This document shows, piece by piece, positions 12,839 through 25,807 of a stretch of DNA of 64,000 nt. The stretch's first letter is position 1, and every line of letters starts with the position of its first letter. Source of the stretch: Bartonella florencae (GTDB taxonomy: Bacteria > Pseudomonadota > Alphaproteobacteria > Rhizobiales > Rhizobiaceae); NCBI RefSeq assembly GCF_000312525.1, contig NZ_HE997452.1, positions 166,519 to 230,518 of the forward strand, written 5' to 3'. A program made the position numbers and the translations under genes. The notes under the pieces were generated by a model. That model was not told where the DNA came from, ran no database searches, and worked only from the letters and a program-made list of their open reading frames with translations.

Positions 12839-12918
12839 CTTCCTGTATTAAGGGAAAAGGCAGGAAGTTACATCGTGTCAACACTAACCTAGCGCTTATA
12901 CCTTGTAAATTTAAGGTA
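12839..12918 (+). promoter_or_regulatory. Structured rpsA leader (two hairpins)
   Basis: CTTCCTG (12839-12845) pairs with CAGGAAG (12861-12867). TACCTT (12899-12904) pairs with AAGGTA (12913-12918), ending 6 bases before the rpsA AGGAG site. Neither is followed by a T-run. Ribosomal protein S1 represses its own mRNA in E. coli through leader hairpins, so a similar role is plausible but unproven here. Confidence 0.4.
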
Positions 12919-12934
12919 TGTATCAGGAGTTCTT

Positions 12935-14635
12935 ATGTCACAATACAATCCTACAACAGCGGATTTCGAAGCCCTTCTCATGGAATCTTTTCAAACCAAT
13001 GATCTTAGTGAAGGATCCGTTGTTAAAGGCCGTATCATTGCAATCGAAAAAGACATGGCCATTATTGATGCTGGACTTAAAGTCGAAGGACGTATTCCAC
13101 TCAAAGAGTTTGGAGCTAAAGGAAAAGATGGCTCCTTGCAAATTGGCGATGAAGTTGAAGTTTACATTGAACGCATTGAAAATGCGATGGGAGAAGCTGT
13201 CTTATCGCGTGAAAAAGCACGGCGTGAAGAAAGCTGGATTCGTTTAGAAGAAAAATTCAATGCTGGTGTGCGTGTCGATGGTGTGATCTTTAGTCAAGTC
13301 AAAGGTGGCTTTACAGTCGATCTTGATGGTGCTGTTGCATTTTTGCCTCGTAGCCAAGTTGATATTCGCCCCATTCGTGATGTTTCACCTCTCATGCATA
13401 ATGCACAATCCTTTGAAATTTTAAAAATGGATCGTCGTCGTGGCAATATTGTTGTCTCACGTCGTACTGTTTTAGAGGAAAGTCGTGCCGAGCAACGCTC
13501 AGAAATCGTACAAAATCTCGAAGAAAACCAAATCGTTGAAGGTGTGGTTAAAAATATTACTGATTATGGTGCTTTTGTTGATCTTGGTGGAATCGATGGT
13601 CTCTTACACGTTACGGATATGGCTTGGCGACGTGTTAACCATCCATCTGAAGTACTTACTATTGGGCAAACGATTAAAGTCCAAATTATTCGCATCAATC
13701 AAGATACACACCGTATTTCTCTTGGCATGAAACAACTTGAAAGTGATCCTTGGGAAAGCATTAGTGCAAGATATCCCGTGGGTAAAAAAATCACTGGGGC
13801 TGTTACAAACATTACAGATTACGGTGGTTTTGTTGAAATAGAGCCAGGAATCGAAGGACTGATCCATGTTTCCGAAATGAGTTGGACAAAGAAAAATGTT
13901 CATCCTGGGAAAATTTTATCTACATCACAAGAAGTAGAAGTGGTGGTGCTTGAAATTGATCCTTCTAAACGACGTATTTCTCTTGGCTTAAAGCAAACAT
14001 TTGAAAACCCATGGGAAGCTTTTGCAAATAAATTTCCTGTCAATTCGCAAATCGAAGGAGAAGTTAAAAATAAAACCGAGTTTGGTCTCTTCATTGGTCT
14101 TGAAGGCGATGTTGATGGTATGGTTCATCTCTCTGATCTTGACTGGAATCGTCCTGGTGAACAAGTCATTGATACTTACAATAAAGGGGATGTCGTTAAA
14201 GCTGTGGTTCTGGATGTTGATGTTGAAAAAGAGCGTATCTCTCTTGGAATTAAACAACTGTCCAGCGATAAAGTTGGAGAGGCAGCAGCTTCCGGTGAAC
14301 TTCGCAAAGGCGCTGTTGTAACATGTGAAGTGACAGCCGTGAATGAAAATGACATCGGTGTAAAATTGATTGATCACAATCTTGAAACGACCATTCGCCG
14401 TGCTGATTTGGCTCGTGATCGTGATGAACAACGTCCTGAACGCTTTTCAATTGGTCAGAGAGTGGATGCCCGCATCACTACATTTGATAAGAAAACACGT
14501 AAAATCTCAGTGTCTATCAAAGCTTTAGAAATTGCAGAGGAAAAAGAAGCTGTTGCACAATATGGTTCTACAGATTCAGGAGCTTCGCTTGGTGATATTC
14601 TTGGTGCTGCTTTGAAAAAACAAGAACAAGATTAA
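12935..14635 (+). CDS. rpsA: 30S ribosomal protein S1
   Basis: S1 brings mRNA to the ribosome. The 566-residue protein carries six S1 (OB-fold) repeats. The third to sixth are easily seen through repeated V-K-x-I-T-D-Y-G-A-F-V-D-L-x-x-I-D-G-L-L-H-V-type motifs and R-I-S-L-G-x-K-Q-L ends; the first two are the divergent ribosome-binding repeats. The length matches the alphaproteobacterial form. The ATG at 12935 has AGGAG at 12925-12929. It is followed by a strong terminator. Confidence 0.98.
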   Translation: MSQYNPTTADFEALLMESFQTNDLSEGSVVKGRIIAIEKDMAIIDAGLKVEGRIPLKEFGAKGKDGSLQIGDEVEVYIERIENAMGEAVLSREKARREESWIRLEEKFNAGVRVDGVIFSQVKGGFTVDLDGAVAFLPRSQVDIRPIRDVSPLMHNAQSFEILKMDRRRGNIVVSRRTVLEESRAEQRSEIVQNLEENQIVEGVVKNITDYGAFVDLGGIDGLLHVTDMAWRRVNHPSEVLTIGQTIKVQIIRINQDTHRISLGMKQLESDPWESISARYPVGKKITGAVTNITDYGGFVEIEPGIEGLIHVSEMSWTKKNVHPGKILSTSQEVEVVVLEIDPSKRRISLGLKQTFENPWEAFANKFPVNSQIEGEVKNKTEFGLFIGLEGDVDGMVHLSDLDWNRPGEQVIDTYNKGDVVKAVVLDVDVEKERISLGIKQLSSDKVGEAAASGELRKGAVVTCEVTAVNENDIGVKLIDHNLETTIRRADLARDRDEQRPERFSIGQRVDARITTFDKKTRKISVSIKALEIAEEKEAVAQYGSTDSGASLGDILGAALKKQEQD

Positions 14636-14665
14636 TGTGCAATTTTTAAAATAATTGTTCAAATT

Positions 14666-14703
14666 AAGGTCGCTCATCTTTTTAGCGACCTTTTTTATTT
14701 TTC
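14666..14703 (+). terminator. Intrinsic terminator of rpsA
   Basis: AAGGTCGCT (14666-14674) pairs perfectly with AGCGACCTT (14684-14692), followed by a long T-rich tract. Confidence 0.9.
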
Positions 14704-14860
14704 AAGAAAATTATATGCTTGTTTTTCCAATTGCTTCCTCAAAAATTGCAAATATTCTCAAAGAAAAACAAAAAGTTTGTTTTTTGCCTATAAACGGCCC
14801 ATTATTAAAATAAAACATTTACGAACTATTAAACATAAAGAAACTACGTATTAAATAGCA

Positions 14861-17800
14861 ATGGGACATTATGGTGTGCACAATATCTCTCATGGAATGT
14901 TTTTTTCTCAACAAACTAAAATGCATCATTTTACTAAGATCCATTTTCCTCTTCGCTCAACTTATAAAACGCAGGATGAACTTTATAAATTAGGCCAAGA
15001 TATCGCCTCTAAAAAAGAAATTTTACTGCCTGAATATAAAGGAGAAAATTATTTTTACAGAAGATTGAATGAAAACACAAAACTCATTCTCCGTGTCTTT
15101 CATACCAGTGATATTGCCGCTCGCAACGATGAAACCATTGCACCATCCGCTCAATGGCTTATTGATAATCATTATACAATTGATAAAACCATACAACAGC
15201 TACGCCGTAACTTATCCAAATCCTTCATCAAGCAACTTCCCCCTTATCAACAAGGAGCAGATATACCACGTATCTTTGTTTTGGCTTGGCTTTATATCGC
15301 CCATACAGATAGTGAATTTTCACAAAAAACACTCACAGCTATGATCAACGGATTTCAAGAAATTTGTGCCCTAAAAATTGGCGAATTATGGGCACTTCCT
15401 TCTGTTATACAAATGCTGCTCATTGAAAATGTCTATCGTCTTTCACTACGCATCGAACAAACACTTTATATGCGTCATCTTGCAAATAAAGTTGCTCATC
15501 AAATTTTTCTTGCAGACAATGAAATAAAATTACACTCTCTTTTTACACGTTATAAATCTTTCACTGTTAATCCAAGTTTTTCAGCACATTTATTTTACCG
15601 TCTACGCAGTGCACCTGTTGATTCAACAACAGCATTAACTTGGCTTGAAAAACAATTACAAAACAAAGACAGTAACCCAGAAACTGCTACAGCAGATGAA
15701 CATACATACCAAGCCGCAGATGGTGTGACCATGGGCAATATTGTCCGCTCCCTTAAAGCTATTGATAACGTTGATTGGACAACATGGTTTGAAACTGTCA
15801 GCTCTGTAGATTCTATCTTGCGTGAAAAGAGTGATTTTTCCGAAATTGATTCTCACTCACGTAATATCTATCGGCAAGTCATTGAAAAAATTGCACGCTT
15901 TTCGACTCTTAGTGAATTGGAGGTTGCACACAAAGCTATAGAAATGACATATTCCACTTCTGAAAAGATACAGCATCATCCCTCTATTGGATGGTATCTT
16001 GTCGGTGATGGACGTTATGCTTTTGAAAAAGCCTGTGGTTACACCCCATCTTTACTTGTAAAGTGGGCACGATTTTTTTCCTGCTCAAAGATAGGAATCA
16101 TTGCCATTCCTGTTTCTTTTTTAACGCTGACTCTTTTACTTGCAACCTACACTCTCTTACAGATATCTGGCATAACACCATGGATGGCTGTGCTTTTTAC
16201 TGCATTAGCGCTTTTTCCTGCTATGGATGCTGCTTTTGCTTTCTTCAACTCTATTGTTTCATGGACTATTCCATCAAAACAGCTCATCGGTTATGAATAT
16301 AAAGAAGGTATTCCGGAATACGCACGCACAATGGTTGTTGTGCCTACTTTAATTACCTCACACGATGATATTGATGAACAAGTACACAATCTTGAAGTGC
16401 ATTATCTTTGCAACCCAAAAGGTGCCATCCATTTTGCACTTATCACAGACTGGGTTGATGCTCTCTTCGAGCAAACACAAGATGATCTTGATCTTTTGAA
16501 TTATGCGCAAAAGAGCATTGATAAACTCAATTGCCGTTATCATCGCAATGATATCCCTCTCTTTTTTCTTTTACATCGTCGACGCCTTTATAATCCCAGC
16601 GAAAAATGCTGGATGGGATGGGAACGCAAACGTGGCAAACTTCATGAACTCAATTTATTATTAAGAGGTGATAAAAACACAAGCTTTTACCCAACCAATC
16701 CACATCTTCCTATGGATTGCCGTTTTGTTATGACACTGGATGCTGATACACGCCTTACCCCTGAAAGCGTTACAAAACTCGTTGGAAAACTTAACCATCC
16801 ACTTAACCACCCCATTTTTGACCAGCAAAACGGAAGTGTTGTAAAGGGCTATAGCATTTTACAACCCCGTATTACACCTTCTCTTACAACAGGAAAAGAA
16901 ACATCACTTTTACAACAGATTTTTTCTACTAATCGTGGCATTGATCCTTATGTCTTTGCTGTTTCTGATACCTATCAAGATCTTTTGGGAGAAGGGACTT
17001 TTATTGGCAAAGGACTTTATCATATTGATGCCTTTCAACAAGCACTTGATGGAAAAATTAAAGAAAATACTGTTCTTAGTCATGACCTTTTGGAAGGAGG
17101 ATATGCCCGTGCTGCGTTGGTAAGTGATATAGAAGTTATTGAAGATTATCCCACAACCTACAATGTTGATGCTATGCGACAACACCGCTGGATTCGCGGT
17201 GATTGGCAACTTTTGCCTTATCTTTTTTCCCACCGAAAAATAAACTCCATTACACGGTGGAAAATGCAAGATAATTTGCGTCGTTCTCTTACACCATTAA
17301 TGTGGTTGATTGCAGCAATCACAGGGTGGTTTCTTTTACCTTTAAAGAGTGCAATCATCTGGCAAATATTCTTGATTTTTAGCCCCTTCATCTCACTTAT
17401 TTTAGACGTCTTAAAAACGCTTATTCCATCACATATTGATTATTCTTTGCGCGCATATCTTCAATTAATTTTTAAAAAAATCACCCTTACTGCTGCAAAT
17501 ATATTTCTTAAAATTACATTCCTTGCTCATTCCGCTTATTTTATGACGAATGCAATTATACGAACTCTCTATCGCATGACAATTTCAAAACAACATCTTC
17601 TTGAATGGAAAACCTCAGCTGCGATGAAATCAACCCCTAATAGTTTGAGTTTTTATATTCTTATAATGTGGCCAGCATCACTTTTGGGGGTTCTGGCCAC
17701 AACATTGTTTCTCTTTTCGAATACTTCCGGCAGCTTTATCGCTTTACCCTTTGGGTTCATATGGTTTTTTTCACCCTTGATTGCGTGGTTTGTCAGTCAA

Positions 17801-20800
17801 ACTTCAACATTTCAAGATACCCTTGATATATCTTCTGAAGATAAAAAAGCACTGCGATCTATTGCACGGCGGACATGGCTTTATTATGCAACCTTTGTTA
17901 ATGCGCAAAGCAATTATTTACCCCCCGATAATTTCCAAGAAGATCCTGAACCTCTTGTTGCTCATCGCACGTCTCCTACAAATATTGGAGTTTATCTTCT
18001 TTCCATTATAGCTGCACGTGATTTTGGCTGGATTAGTTTTGAAGAAACCATAAAACGTATTGAATATACATTAAACTCTCTTACAAAAATGGAAAAATTC
18101 CGTGGGCACCTCTACAATTGGTATGCAACAGATACCCTTAAACCTCTTTTGCCCACTTATGTATCAACCGTTGATTCAGGTAATCTCGCTGGCCATTTGA
18201 TAGCACTCTCTTCAGCCTTAAGGGAATGGGCTAAAAAACCTCATGTTTTTTTTCAAAGTGATCTGGCAGGCTTATCTGATGTTCATACTGTTCTTGAAGA
18301 AACTATCAAAGAAATTCCGAATAATGAGCATAATTTACATCCATTACGCCAAAAAATCGAAGAACATATCACCAATTTTCATCGCTCTCTCAGTGCTTTT
18401 GTAGCAAAACAAGATACTCTTCTTTCTCACATTACTAGTCTTGCGCTTACTGCCCGTGATATTGTGCACTTAACAGATGAACTTAATGAAAAAGTTCAAA
18501 CAACAGAATCCGCACGTGCTCTTTCTTGGGCAAAATGCCTTGTAGAAACTTGTGAAGCTCATCATTATGACGCTACTGGTGACTATGACAACGAAAAACT
18601 ATGTGAACAATTAAATATCTTAGCTATAACGGCACGGCAAATAGCTTTTGATATGAAATTTGACTTTTTAGAACAGCCTGAACGACATCTCTTATCTATC
18701 GGATATCGTGTTCAAGAAAACAAACTCGATGAAAATTGTTATGATCTGCTTGCTTCAGAAGCACGTCTTGCAAGCTTTTTTGCTATAGCAAAAGGAGATA
18801 TAAAACTTAAATATTGGTTTCATCTTGGTCGACTCCTCGTCCCTATTGGTTGGAACGGTGCACTTTTATCATGGTCTGGTTCTATATTCGAATATCTTAT
18901 GCCATCTCTTGTTATGCATGAACCTTTGAAGTCTCTCCTAGATCAAACACATCGACTGATTATTCGTCATCAAATAAAATACGCCCACAAACGCGGATTA
19001 CCATGGGGTATTTCGGAAGCTGCATTTAATGCTCGTGACCACTTAATGAACTACCAATATGCTAATTTTGGTGTTCCAAGCCTAGGACTCCAACGTGGTC
19101 TCTCACGTAATGCTGTTATTGCTCCCTATGCCAGCCTGCTAGCGGCACAATATGTACCTCACAAAGCCGTAAATAATTTAAAACGGTTGCGTGATTTTGG
19201 AACTTTAGGAACATATGGTTATTACGATTCTATTGACTTTACCGCCTCACGCGTAAAGACAGGAGAAAAATACGCTGTTGTACGAAATTATTACGCACAC
19301 CATCACGGCATGTCCATTCTCGCTGTTGACAATGTTATTTTTCAAGGACGAATGCGTGATCGCTTTCACCGTGATCCAATCATTGAAGCCGTACAATTGT
19401 TATTACAGGAAAGAGCGCCACACCACATTCCTATCATTCATACCAAAGTTGTTTATCACATGCGTGATAATTCTCAAGAATTTAACGACGCCCCTTTGCG
19501 CATTATCAAAAACCCACTGCTTAAACCACGTGCAACTTTGCTCTTATCCAATGGTTCCTATTCTACAATGTTGACAGCGAATGGTTCTGGCTACAGCCGT
19601 TGGCATGATTATGCAATTACGCGCTTTATTCCTGATGCAACAGAAGATCAACAAGGTACTTTATTCTTTATACGTGATACGCATAGTGGTCGGTGGTGGT
19701 CGGTTACAGGTGAACCAACACGTGTTGTTGAAGAAGAAGCAGTCTGCACTTTTACAGATGAAAAAGCTGAATATACAAAAGTGGTTGATGGTATTAAATC
19801 AACACTTGAATGTCTTATTACATCTGCAGGGTGTGGCGAAGGTAGACGTATTCAACTTATGAATACAACACATAAAGACCGTCTCATTGAAGTAACCTCT
19901 TATGGTGAACTTACACTTGCAACTATAGACTCAGATTGTGCTCATCCTGTCTTTTCACGTATGTTTATAGAGACAGAAATTGCTGAAGAAGGAAAAATAA
20001 TTTTTGCTAAAAGGCGTAAACGCTCTCCTCATGACCCTGAGATTCATATTGCCCATTTTGTCACTGATCCAACGAATACTCTCAGAGAAACAGAAGCTGA
20101 AACAAATCGTTCGTTATTTATTGGTCGAGGGCGTTCTATTCACCAACCTGCTGCATTTGATAAAAATACTCGTTTTCGTAACAGTCAAGGGTGTGTTCTT
20201 GATCCGATTGTCTCACTGCGATGCCGTGTAAAAATTCCAGCACATGAAAAAGTTGAGCTCATTTTTTGGACTTTTGCTGCGCATACAAAAGAAACCCTAC
20301 TCAATCATATTAAACATTATCGACAACCCAATATATTCCAGCAAGAATTTTCAATGGCATGGACACGCTCGCAAGTATCGCTGTATCAGAGCGGTATTGA
20401 CCTTAAAAAAGCTATTATCTATCAAAAATATGCAACACCACTTATCTATCCTGATCAAACATGGCGTCTTCCTCCAAAAAACTTAGCAAAAAAACTTGGT
20501 CAACAATCTGATCTTTGGCCCATGTCCATTTCAGGAGACATTCCACTGTGTCTTCTCAGATTAAATAACGAGGGAGATATTGCTGTTGTGCATGAGTTGT
20601 TGAAAGCTCATGAATATTGGCGTATGCGTGGGCTCATTGTTGATCTGGTTATTCTCAATGAACAAGCGTCTTCCTATATACAGAATACGCAACATGCTGT
20701 TGAATGGGTATGTGAATCTTATCGCTACCACACTCATAACACAGAGGAACGTCAACATATTTTTACGCTTCGGCGTGATCAAATGAATGAACAGAGTTTT

Positions 20801-23455
20801 AATACACTTCTTGCATCAGCTTGTATTGTTTTGCACGCCCAAAGTGGTTCTTTATCTGAACAGCTGAAACGAATTAATGGGAGTGATTTCGATTTAGCAA
20901 CTCGTAAGAGTCATCAAGAGTTTCATTATAAATTAAACTTCCAAAAAAATAGCGAAGAAAGATATGGAACAAAACAAACCGAACAAAGCCTCTTTTCTTC
21001 CATTGGTCTTATCAGTCAACAAAAATCTTTTCCTATCCTCGTTGACGGAAAAGACCTGCAATATTGGAATGGTTATGGTGGATTTAATCATCATAACTAT
21101 TATGTGATCCGTCTTCGAGGACATACCACCACACCCCATCCGTGGATTAACGTCATTGCTAACAAAAGCTTTGGCTTTCATGTGTCTGCTGAAGGGGCAC
21201 TCTTTACTTGGGCTCACAATAGCCGCGATTATCAATTGACCCCTTGGAGCAATGATCCTGTTTCCAATCGCCCAGGAGAAGCTCTTTATCTTGTAGATCG
21301 CCTGTCTTTAAAACGTTTCTCACCCGTTTCTGCTGTAGAATGTGACGAAAATATTGTCTACGAGGCTTGTCATGGTTTTGGATTCTCAACTTTTAAATCG
21401 ACACATTCAGAAATCGCATTAGAACTGACTCATACACTCGACCTAGAGAAACCTGTTCGCTTTTCACGTCTTATCCTCAGGAATGAAGGGGAAAAACCAC
21501 GCAGTTTACGCCTTTATAATTATGTTGAATGGGTTTTGGGAAATGTCCGTACAAAATATGCTCCCTTTATTGTTCCCTCTTATGAGGCTAAATGGGGGAC
21601 ACATTTTATTCAAAATCCCTATCATATTGAAAAATCTCAACAAGTCACATTTTTATCAGCATCCGAAATGCCAACCAGCACCACAACCAATCGCAGCGAA
21701 TTTATCGGTGCAACAGGAACCGTAACACATCCAAATGCGATCCATAAAGCCAGTGCACTTTCCAATACCATTGAAGCAGGATGTGATCCTTGTTCAGCAT
21801 TTGCTTATGATATTGACCTTCTTCCAGGACAAACAAAAGAAATCATCTTCTATCTTGGCTGCGCTGAAAATAGAAAAGAAGCTGAAAAATTACTCAATCA
21901 AGTACGTGCAAGTGATTTTGAAACTTTGCTTACACAACAAAAACAATATTGGAGTGATTTTGTTTCTCCACTCCAAGTAAAAACACCCGATCCCTCTTTT
22001 GATATTATGGTCAATTATTGGCTTCCTTACCAAATCTATGCTTGCCGTATGATGGCACGTGCTGCCTTTTATCAAGCCAGTGGTGCATTTGGCTTCCGTG
22101 ACCAATTACAAGATAGCCTCTCTTTATTATTATTAAAACCACAACTAGCACGTGAACAATTGTTAAATGCCGTGGCACATCAATTCCCTGAAGGTGATGT
22201 ACAGCATTGGTGGCTACCTGACACCAATGCTGGTGTTCGCACACGCATTTCTGATGATATTGTTTGGCTTGCATATGCAACAGCTCTTTATGTTAATAGC
22301 ACTGGAGATGATGCTTTTCTTGATACTCTCATCCCCTTTATTGAAGGAGATGTTCTCAATAGTGGGCAACAGGATTCTTATTTTCAATCCACCCAATCCT
22401 CAAAGGTTGCAACACTTTATGAACACTGTGCTTTAGCTTTAAATCTTGCCATAAAGCGCTGTGGACAACATGGTCTTCCCCTTATTTTAGGGGGTGATTG
22501 GAATGATGGCATGAATTTGGTAGGTACGAAAGGGAAAGGTGAAAGCACTTGGTTAGGATGGTTTCTTGGTACCACACTACAAGCATTTATCCCCCTTGCA
22601 AAAAAACGTGATGACAGCACTCGCGTACAAGAATGGAGTGTGCATTTTGAGCGTTTGAAAAAATCTCTAGAAAAAAATGCTTGGGATGGTGCTTGGTATC
22701 GACGTGGTTATTTTGATGATGGAACCCCTCTTGGCTCTCAAATCAATGATGAATGCCAAATTGATACCATTGCTCAATCTTGGGCTGTCATTTCTCAAAT
22801 GGCACCGCTCGAGCGCCAAAAACAGGCTATGACCTCAATGCTTGAACGTCTCTATGATGAAAAGGGAAAACTTCTACGTCTTTTCTGGCCCCCTTTTGAT
22901 AAAACAACTCTCGAACCCGGTTATATAAAAGGTTATCCCCCAGGTATTCGAGAAAATGGTGGTCAATATACCCATGGCGCTATTTGGAGCATTTTAGCGC
23001 TTGCACAAATGGACGAAAGCGATAAAGCCTATCATTTATTTTCCACGATTAACCCTATTAATCATGGACAAAATCCTGAAACTTATCGTGTTGAACCTTA
23101 TGTGATGGCCGCAGATATCTACGCCGTTGAACCACACCGTGGGCAAGGGGGGTGGACATGGTATACAGGTTCAGCAGGCTGGTTCTACCACGCTGCAACA
23201 CAAGCAATTCTTGGAATACAGCGTCAAGGAGATATGTTGTTTTTAAAGCCACATTTACCCTCTATTTGGCCCGAATATGAAGCAAAAATGAAATTTTATG
23301 AGGCTGTTTATATTCTTAAAGTGAAATGGGGATCTAAAAATACACTCAGTGTTAATGGGAGAAAATATGCTCATGTTCAAACAGGAATAAAGTTGGAAAA
23401 AACTGGAAAACATGAAGTCATACGCACACTTAAATCCTCAGAACAGCAAAACTAA
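14861..23455 (+). CDS. ndvB: Cyclic beta-1,2-glucan synthase (NdvB/ChvB/Cgs)
   Basis: This giant inner-membrane enzyme (2864 residues; Brucella Cgs is about 2,870) starts, elongates, trims and cyclises beta-1,2-glucan from UDP-glucose. About 1-400 is an N-terminal cytosolic region. Membrane segments lie near 410-475. The GT84 glycosyltransferase domain has L-D-A-D-T at 626-630 and the R-Q-H-R-W motif at 773-777. More membrane segments occur near 815-865, 895-920 and 945-1000. A large glycoside-domain region follows, and a C-terminal GH94 phosphorylase-like domain sets chain length, with G-G-D-W-N-D-G at about 2544-2550 and [10 protein letters not shown]. The ATG at 14861 has no clear ribosome site. 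The frame is intact. The exporter gene (ndvA/cgt) is not in the window. Confidence 0.95.
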   Translation: MGHYGVHNISHGMFFSQQTKMHHFTKIHFPLRSTYKTQDELYKLGQDIASKKEILLPEYKGENYFYRRLNENTKLILRVFHTSDIAARNDETIAPSAQWLIDNHYTIDKTIQQLRRNLSKSFIKQLPPYQQGADIPRIFVLAWLYIAHTDSEFSQKTLTAMINGFQEICALKIGELWALPSVIQMLLIENVYRLSLRIEQTLYMRHLANKVAHQIFLADNEIKLHSLFTRYKSFTVNPSFSAHLFYRLRSAPVDSTTALTWLEKQLQNKDSNPETATADEHTYQAADGVTMGNIVRSLKAIDNVDWTTWFETVSSVDSILREKSDFSEIDSHSRNIYRQVIEKIARFSTLSELEVAHKAIEMTYSTSEKIQHHPSIGWYLVGDGRYAFEKACGYTPSLLVKWARFFSCSKIGIIAIPVSFLTLTLLLATYTLLQISGITPWMAVLFTALALFPAMDAAFAFFNSIVSWTIPSKQLIGYEYKEGIPEYARTMVVVPTLITSHDDIDEQVHNLEVHYLCNPKGAIHFALITDWVDALFEQTQDDLDLLNYAQKSIDKLNCRYHRNDIPLFFLLHRRRLYNPSEKCWMGWERKRGKLHELNLLLRGDKNTSFYPTNPHLPMDCRFVMTLDADTRLTPESVTKLVGKLNHPLNHPIFDQQNGSVVKGYSILQPRITPSLTTGKETSLLQQIFSTNRGIDPYVFAVSDTYQDLLGEGTFIGKGLYHIDAFQQALDGKIKENTVLSHDLLEGGYARAALVSDIEVIEDYPTTYNVDAMRQHRWIRGDWQLLPYLFSHRKINSITRWKMQDNLRRSLTPLMWLIAAITGWFLLPLKSAIIWQIFLIFSPFISLILDVLKTLIPSHIDYSLRAYLQLIFKKITLTAANIFLKITFLAHSAYFMTNAIIRTLYRMTISKQHLLEWKTSAAMKSTPNSLSFYILIMWPASLLGVLATTLFLFSNTSGSFIALPFGFIWFFSPLIAWFVSQTSTFQDTLDISSEDKKALRSIARRTWLYYATFVNAQSNYLPPDNFQEDPEPLVAHRTSPTNIGVYLLSIIAARDFGWISFEETIKRIEYTLNSLTKMEKFRGHLYNWYATDTLKPLLPTYVSTVDSGNLAGHLIALSSALREWAKKPHVFFQSDLAGLSDVHTVLEETIKEIPNNEHNLHPLRQKIEEHITNFHRSLSAFVAKQDTLLSHITSLALTARDIVHLTDELNEKVQTTESARALSWAKCLVETCEAHHYDATGDYDNEKLCEQLNILAITARQIAFDMKFDFLEQPERHLLSIGYRVQENKLDENCYDLLASEARLASFFAIAKGDIKLKYWFHLGRLLVPIGWNGALLSWSGSIFEYLMPSLVMHEPLKSLLDQTHRLIIRHQIKYAHKRGLPWGISEAAFNARDHLMNYQYANFGVPSLGLQRGLSRNAVIAPYASLLAAQYVPHKAVNNLKRLRDFGTLGTYGYYDSIDFTASRVKTGEKYAVVRNYYAHHHGMSILAVDNVIFQGRMRDRFHRDPIIEAVQLLLQERAPHHIPIIHTKVVYHMRDNSQEFNDAPLRIIKNPLLKPRATLLLSNGSYSTMLTANGSGYSRWHDYAITRFIPDATEDQQGTLFFIRDTHSGRWWSVTGEPTRVVEEEAVCTFTDEKAEYTKVVDGIKSTLECLITSAGCGEGRRIQLMNTTHKDRLIEVTSYGELTLATIDSDCAHPVFSRMFIETEIAEEGKIIFAKRRKRSPHDPEIHIAHFVTDPTNTLRETEAETNRSLFIGRGRSIHQPAAFDKNTRFRNSQGCVLDPIVSLRCRVKIPAHEKVELIFWTFAAHTKETLLNHIKHYRQPNIFQQEFSMAWTRSQVSLYQSGIDLKKAIIYQKYATPLIYPDQTWRLPPKNLAKKLGQQSDLWPMSISGDIPLCLLRLNNEGDIAVVHELLKAHEYWRMRGLIVDLVILNEQASSYIQNTQHAVEWVCESYRYHTHNTEERQHIFTLRRDQMNEQSFNTLLASACIVLHAQSGSLSEQLKRINGSDFDLATRKSHQEFHYKLNFQKNSEERYGTKQTEQSLFSSIGLISQQKSFPILVDGKDLQYWNGYGGFNHHNYYVIRLRGHTTTPHPWINVIANKSFGFHVSAEGALFTWAHNSRDYQLTPWSNDPVSNRPGEALYLVDRLSLKRFSPVSAVECDENIVYEACHGFGFSTFKSTHSEIALELTHTLDLEKPVRFSRLILRNEGEKPRSLRLYNYVEWVLGNVRTKYAPFIVPSYEAKWGTHFIQNPYHIEKSQQVTFLSASEMPTSTTTNRSEFIGATGTVTHPNAIHKASALSNTIEAGCDPCSAFAYDIDLLPGQTKEIIFYLGCAENRKEAEKLLNQVRASDFETLLTQQKQYWSDFVSPLQVKTPDPSFDIMVNYWLPYQIYACRMMARAAFYQASGAFGFRDQLQDSLSLLLLKPQLAREQLLNAVAHQFPEGDVQHWWLPDTNAGVRTRISDDIVWLAYATALYVNSTGDDAFLDTLIPFIEGDVLNSGQQDSYFQSTQSSKVATLYEHCALALNLAIKRCGQHGLPLILGGDWNDGMNLVGTKGKGESTWLGWFLGTTLQAFIPLAKKRDDSTRVQEWSVHFERLKKSLEKNAWDGAWYRRGYFDDGTPLGSQINDECQIDTIAQSWAVISQMAPLERQKQAMTSMLERLYDEKGKLLRLFWPPFDKTTLEPGYIKGYPPGIRENGGQYTHGAIWSILALAQMDESDKAYHLFSTINPINHGQNPETYRVEPYVMAADIYAVEPHRGQGGWTWYTGSAGWFYHAATQAILGIQRQGDMLFLKPHLPSIWPEYEAKMKFYEAVYILKVKWGSKNTLSVNGRKYAHVQTGIKLEKTGKHEVIRTLKSSEQQN

Positions 23456-23570
23456 AGGTTTTTTTACTCTTGCTCAAAATCTTAGAATTTTTATATTATC
23501 TCTCATTTTTATATGGAACTTTCTGGAGTACGAAAATTTTAAATTCTATGAAACAGAAGGAAAGAAGATT

Positions 23571-24875
23571 ATGAATCATCCAGATATCGCAAGACGTGTT
23601 TATAATCATACTTGGAAACTTGATCCTATTATTCGTTCACTTCTTGATACAGACTTTTATAAACTTCTTATGATACAGATGATTTGGGGGCTTTATCCCA
23701 ATGTCAATGTTACCTTCTCCCTCATAAACCGCACAAAAACAATACGTCTTGCTGACGATATTGATGAGAGTGAGTTGCGTGCCCAACTTGATCACGCTCT
23801 TAGTTTGCGCTTTACGAAAAAAGAAATGATCTGGCTTGCTGGCAATACATTTTATGGACGCAAACAAATTTTTACACCAGATTTTCTTCGTTGGCTTGAA
23901 AATTTTCAACTCCCAGAATATGAACTCACCCGCAAAGATGGCCAATATATTCTTCATTTTTATGGTTCATGGGCTCATAGCTCTATGTGGGAAATTCCAG
24001 CCCTTGCTATTGTCAGTGAATTGCGTTCACGAGCTGCTATGAAAAAATTGGATCGCTTTGCTCTTGATGTACTTTATGCACGTGCTAAAGCAAAAATGTG
24101 GGGTAAAGTTGAACGTCTTAAAAAATTGCCTGATATTAAAATATCCGACTTTGGTACAAGACGTCGCCATTCTTTTTTATGGCAGAACTGGTGTGTTGAA
24201 GCATTAAAAGAAGGTATTGGTAATTCTTTTACAGGAACTTCTAATGTCCTTCTTGCCATGGATACAGATTTAGAAGCTCTTGGAACCAATGCGCATGAAT
24301 TGCCTATGGTCGTTGCAGCTCTCAGCAAAAACAATGATGAATTACGCAGAGCTCCGTATCAAGTTTTACAAGATTGGAATCGTTATTATGGTGGGAATCT
24401 TCTGATTGTTCTACCTGATACCTTTGGTACAGAAGCATTTTTATACGATGCCCCAGATTGGGTAGCAGATTGGACGGGTTTTAGACCGGATAGCGCTCCC
24501 CCTATTGAAGGGGGCGAACGCATTATTCAATGGTGGAAAGAAAAAGGCAAAGATCCACGCGAAAAACTCTTAATTTTTTCTGATGCACTTGATGTCGATA
24601 CAATTGAAAAAACCTATCGCCATTTCCACGGAAAAGTGCGCATGAGTTTTGGCTGGGGAACAGACTTGACGAATGATTTTGCAGGCTGCGCCCCTCAAGA
24701 AATCGCAACCCTTGATGCTCTTTCCCTTGTTTGTAAAGTGACCCGTGCTAATGGACGGCCAGCCGTAAAACTTTCAGATAATCCTGAAAAAACCATCGGT
24801 GAACTGCAAGAAATAAAACGTTATATCAACTTTTTTGGCAATGAAAAACGCTTTGCCAAACCTATAAGGATTTAA
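23571..24875 (+). CDS. pncB: Nicotinate phosphoribosyltransferase
   Basis: PncB salvages nicotinate into nicotinate mononucleotide for NAD synthesis. With ATG 23571 it has 434 residues, the normal length. Family blocks are clear: [11 protein letters not shown] near residue 22, F-G-T-R-R-R-H-S in the middle, T-G-T-S-N-V, and [10 protein letters not shown] near the end. The frame is open back to 23412, overlapping the glucan synthase gene, but that extension is low-complexity. The good GAAGGAAAG site just before 23571 fixes the start. Confidence 0.96.
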   Translation: MNHPDIARRVYNHTWKLDPIIRSLLDTDFYKLLMIQMIWGLYPNVNVTFSLINRTKTIRLADDIDESELRAQLDHALSLRFTKKEMIWLAGNTFYGRKQIFTPDFLRWLENFQLPEYELTRKDGQYILHFYGSWAHSSMWEIPALAIVSELRSRAAMKKLDRFALDVLYARAKAKMWGKVERLKKLPDIKISDFGTRRRHSFLWQNWCVEALKEGIGNSFTGTSNVLLAMDTDLEALGTNAHELPMVVAALSKNNDELRRAPYQVLQDWNRYYGGNLLIVLPDTFGTEAFLYDAPDWVADWTGFRPDSAPPIEGGERIIQWWKEKGKDPREKLLIFSDALDVDTIEKTYRHFHGKVRMSFGWGTDLTNDFAGCAPQEIATLDALSLVCKVTRANGRPAVKLSDNPEKTIGELQEIKRYINFFGNEKRFAKPIRI

Positions 24876-25229
24876 ATTATAAGCGTATCTCTATAAAATT
24901 AAAACAGACAGTTATAATCACTTTACGCCGAGATAGATAGATGTAGCTTCTATTAGCATTTTTAAAGTAGCATCTTTTGATAAAAGCGCTCTATCACTAC
25001 TCCTAAAAGTGACTTACTCTGATTATGGTCTTCCTATATAGCTTTTTTTGCTCATAAAATATTTTACGAACACATCATTCACTGCAATAAATCGCTCTAA
25101 AAGGTTTATTATCTCATATATATTTTTGATATTTGTAACCCTGCAATTGAAAGTAAAAAATCTCTGCCAATAGCTCTAACAAACCTGTCAATCAAAAAAC
25201 TATTTGGTTTGTGCCAATTCTTTCTCTCA
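24876..25229. other. 354-bp intergenic gap, pncB / DUF454 gene
   Basis: AT-rich, with no coding frame. One small hairpin (TCACT...AGTGA near 25005-25025, loop containing ACTCCTAA) is seen but has no T-run. I see no gene. Confidence 0.55.
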
Positions 25230-25616
25230 TTATGAAGATGGGCGCGTTACTATATAAATGGCAATAAGCAGTAAAAGTGCAGCAACCAATAAAGCAAACC
25301 ACAAAACAGGATGCGCTATTATTAGAAAAGATAAAAAACCACCTGCTATACTTATGACCGCCAAAATTTTAATAAATGTAGAAACAGCCTTTTTTTCTTC
25401 CCACTGCTTAATAGGTGGACCAAAGACGGGGTGATTATGCAACCAACGATGAAAACGCGGTGATGAGCGAGCGAAGCACCATGAAGCAATTAATAAAAAT
25501 GGCACAGTTGGCATAATAGGTAATACTATACCGATAACCGCCAATACAATCATTGCACAACCTGCTACATAATAGCAAATACGCAAAGGGCGAGATATTT
25601 TAAAATCTTTTTTCAT
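25230..25616 (-). CDS. DUF454 / YbaN family inner-membrane protein
   Basis: This 128-residue protein shows the YbaN pattern. It has a first hydrophobic segment around 13-33 with G-I-V-L-P-I-M-P-T-V-P-F-L-L, then the conserved C-F-A-R-S-S-P-R-F-H-R-W-L-x-x-H-P-x-F-G-P-x-I-K-x-W cytosolic loop, then two hydrophobic segments at about 80-120. The function of the family is unknown. AAGAGG directly abuts the ATG, which is unusually close for a ribosome site, so the start is slightly uncertain. It lies downstream of the sit operon and the candidate small RNA but is probably expressed separately. Confidence 0.85.
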   Translation of the reverse strand: MKKDFKISRPLRICYYVAGCAMIVLAVIGIVLPIMPTVPFLLIASWCFARSSPRFHRWLHNHPVFGPPIKQWEEKKAVSTFIKILAVISIAGGFLSFLIIAHPVLWFALLVAALLLLIAIYIVTRPSS

Positions 25617-25807
25617 CCTCTTGTATTATTTCTCTCCATGTAAGATAACTCTACATATTTTCTTACTTTTTTATATCATAACTCACGCATATTACTTTAT
25701 TTATCATTGTATTTTCTGTGACAACTTCTTCTAAAGCACAAAACAGTTTACGCAGTGTGAGGATCATTTTAAAATTTTCAAGAAATAGAAATAAATTTCA
25801 GGAAAAG

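Noticed and set aside
14735-14790. Two weak hairpins between the rpsA terminator and the glucan synthase gene
   Set aside because: The arms are A/T only or very short; chance pairing is likely in such AT-rich sequence.
23412-23570. N-terminal extension of pncB overlapping the glucan synthase gene
   Set aside because: The extension is hydrophobic and unlike the family; the good ribosome site at 23571 marks the real start.
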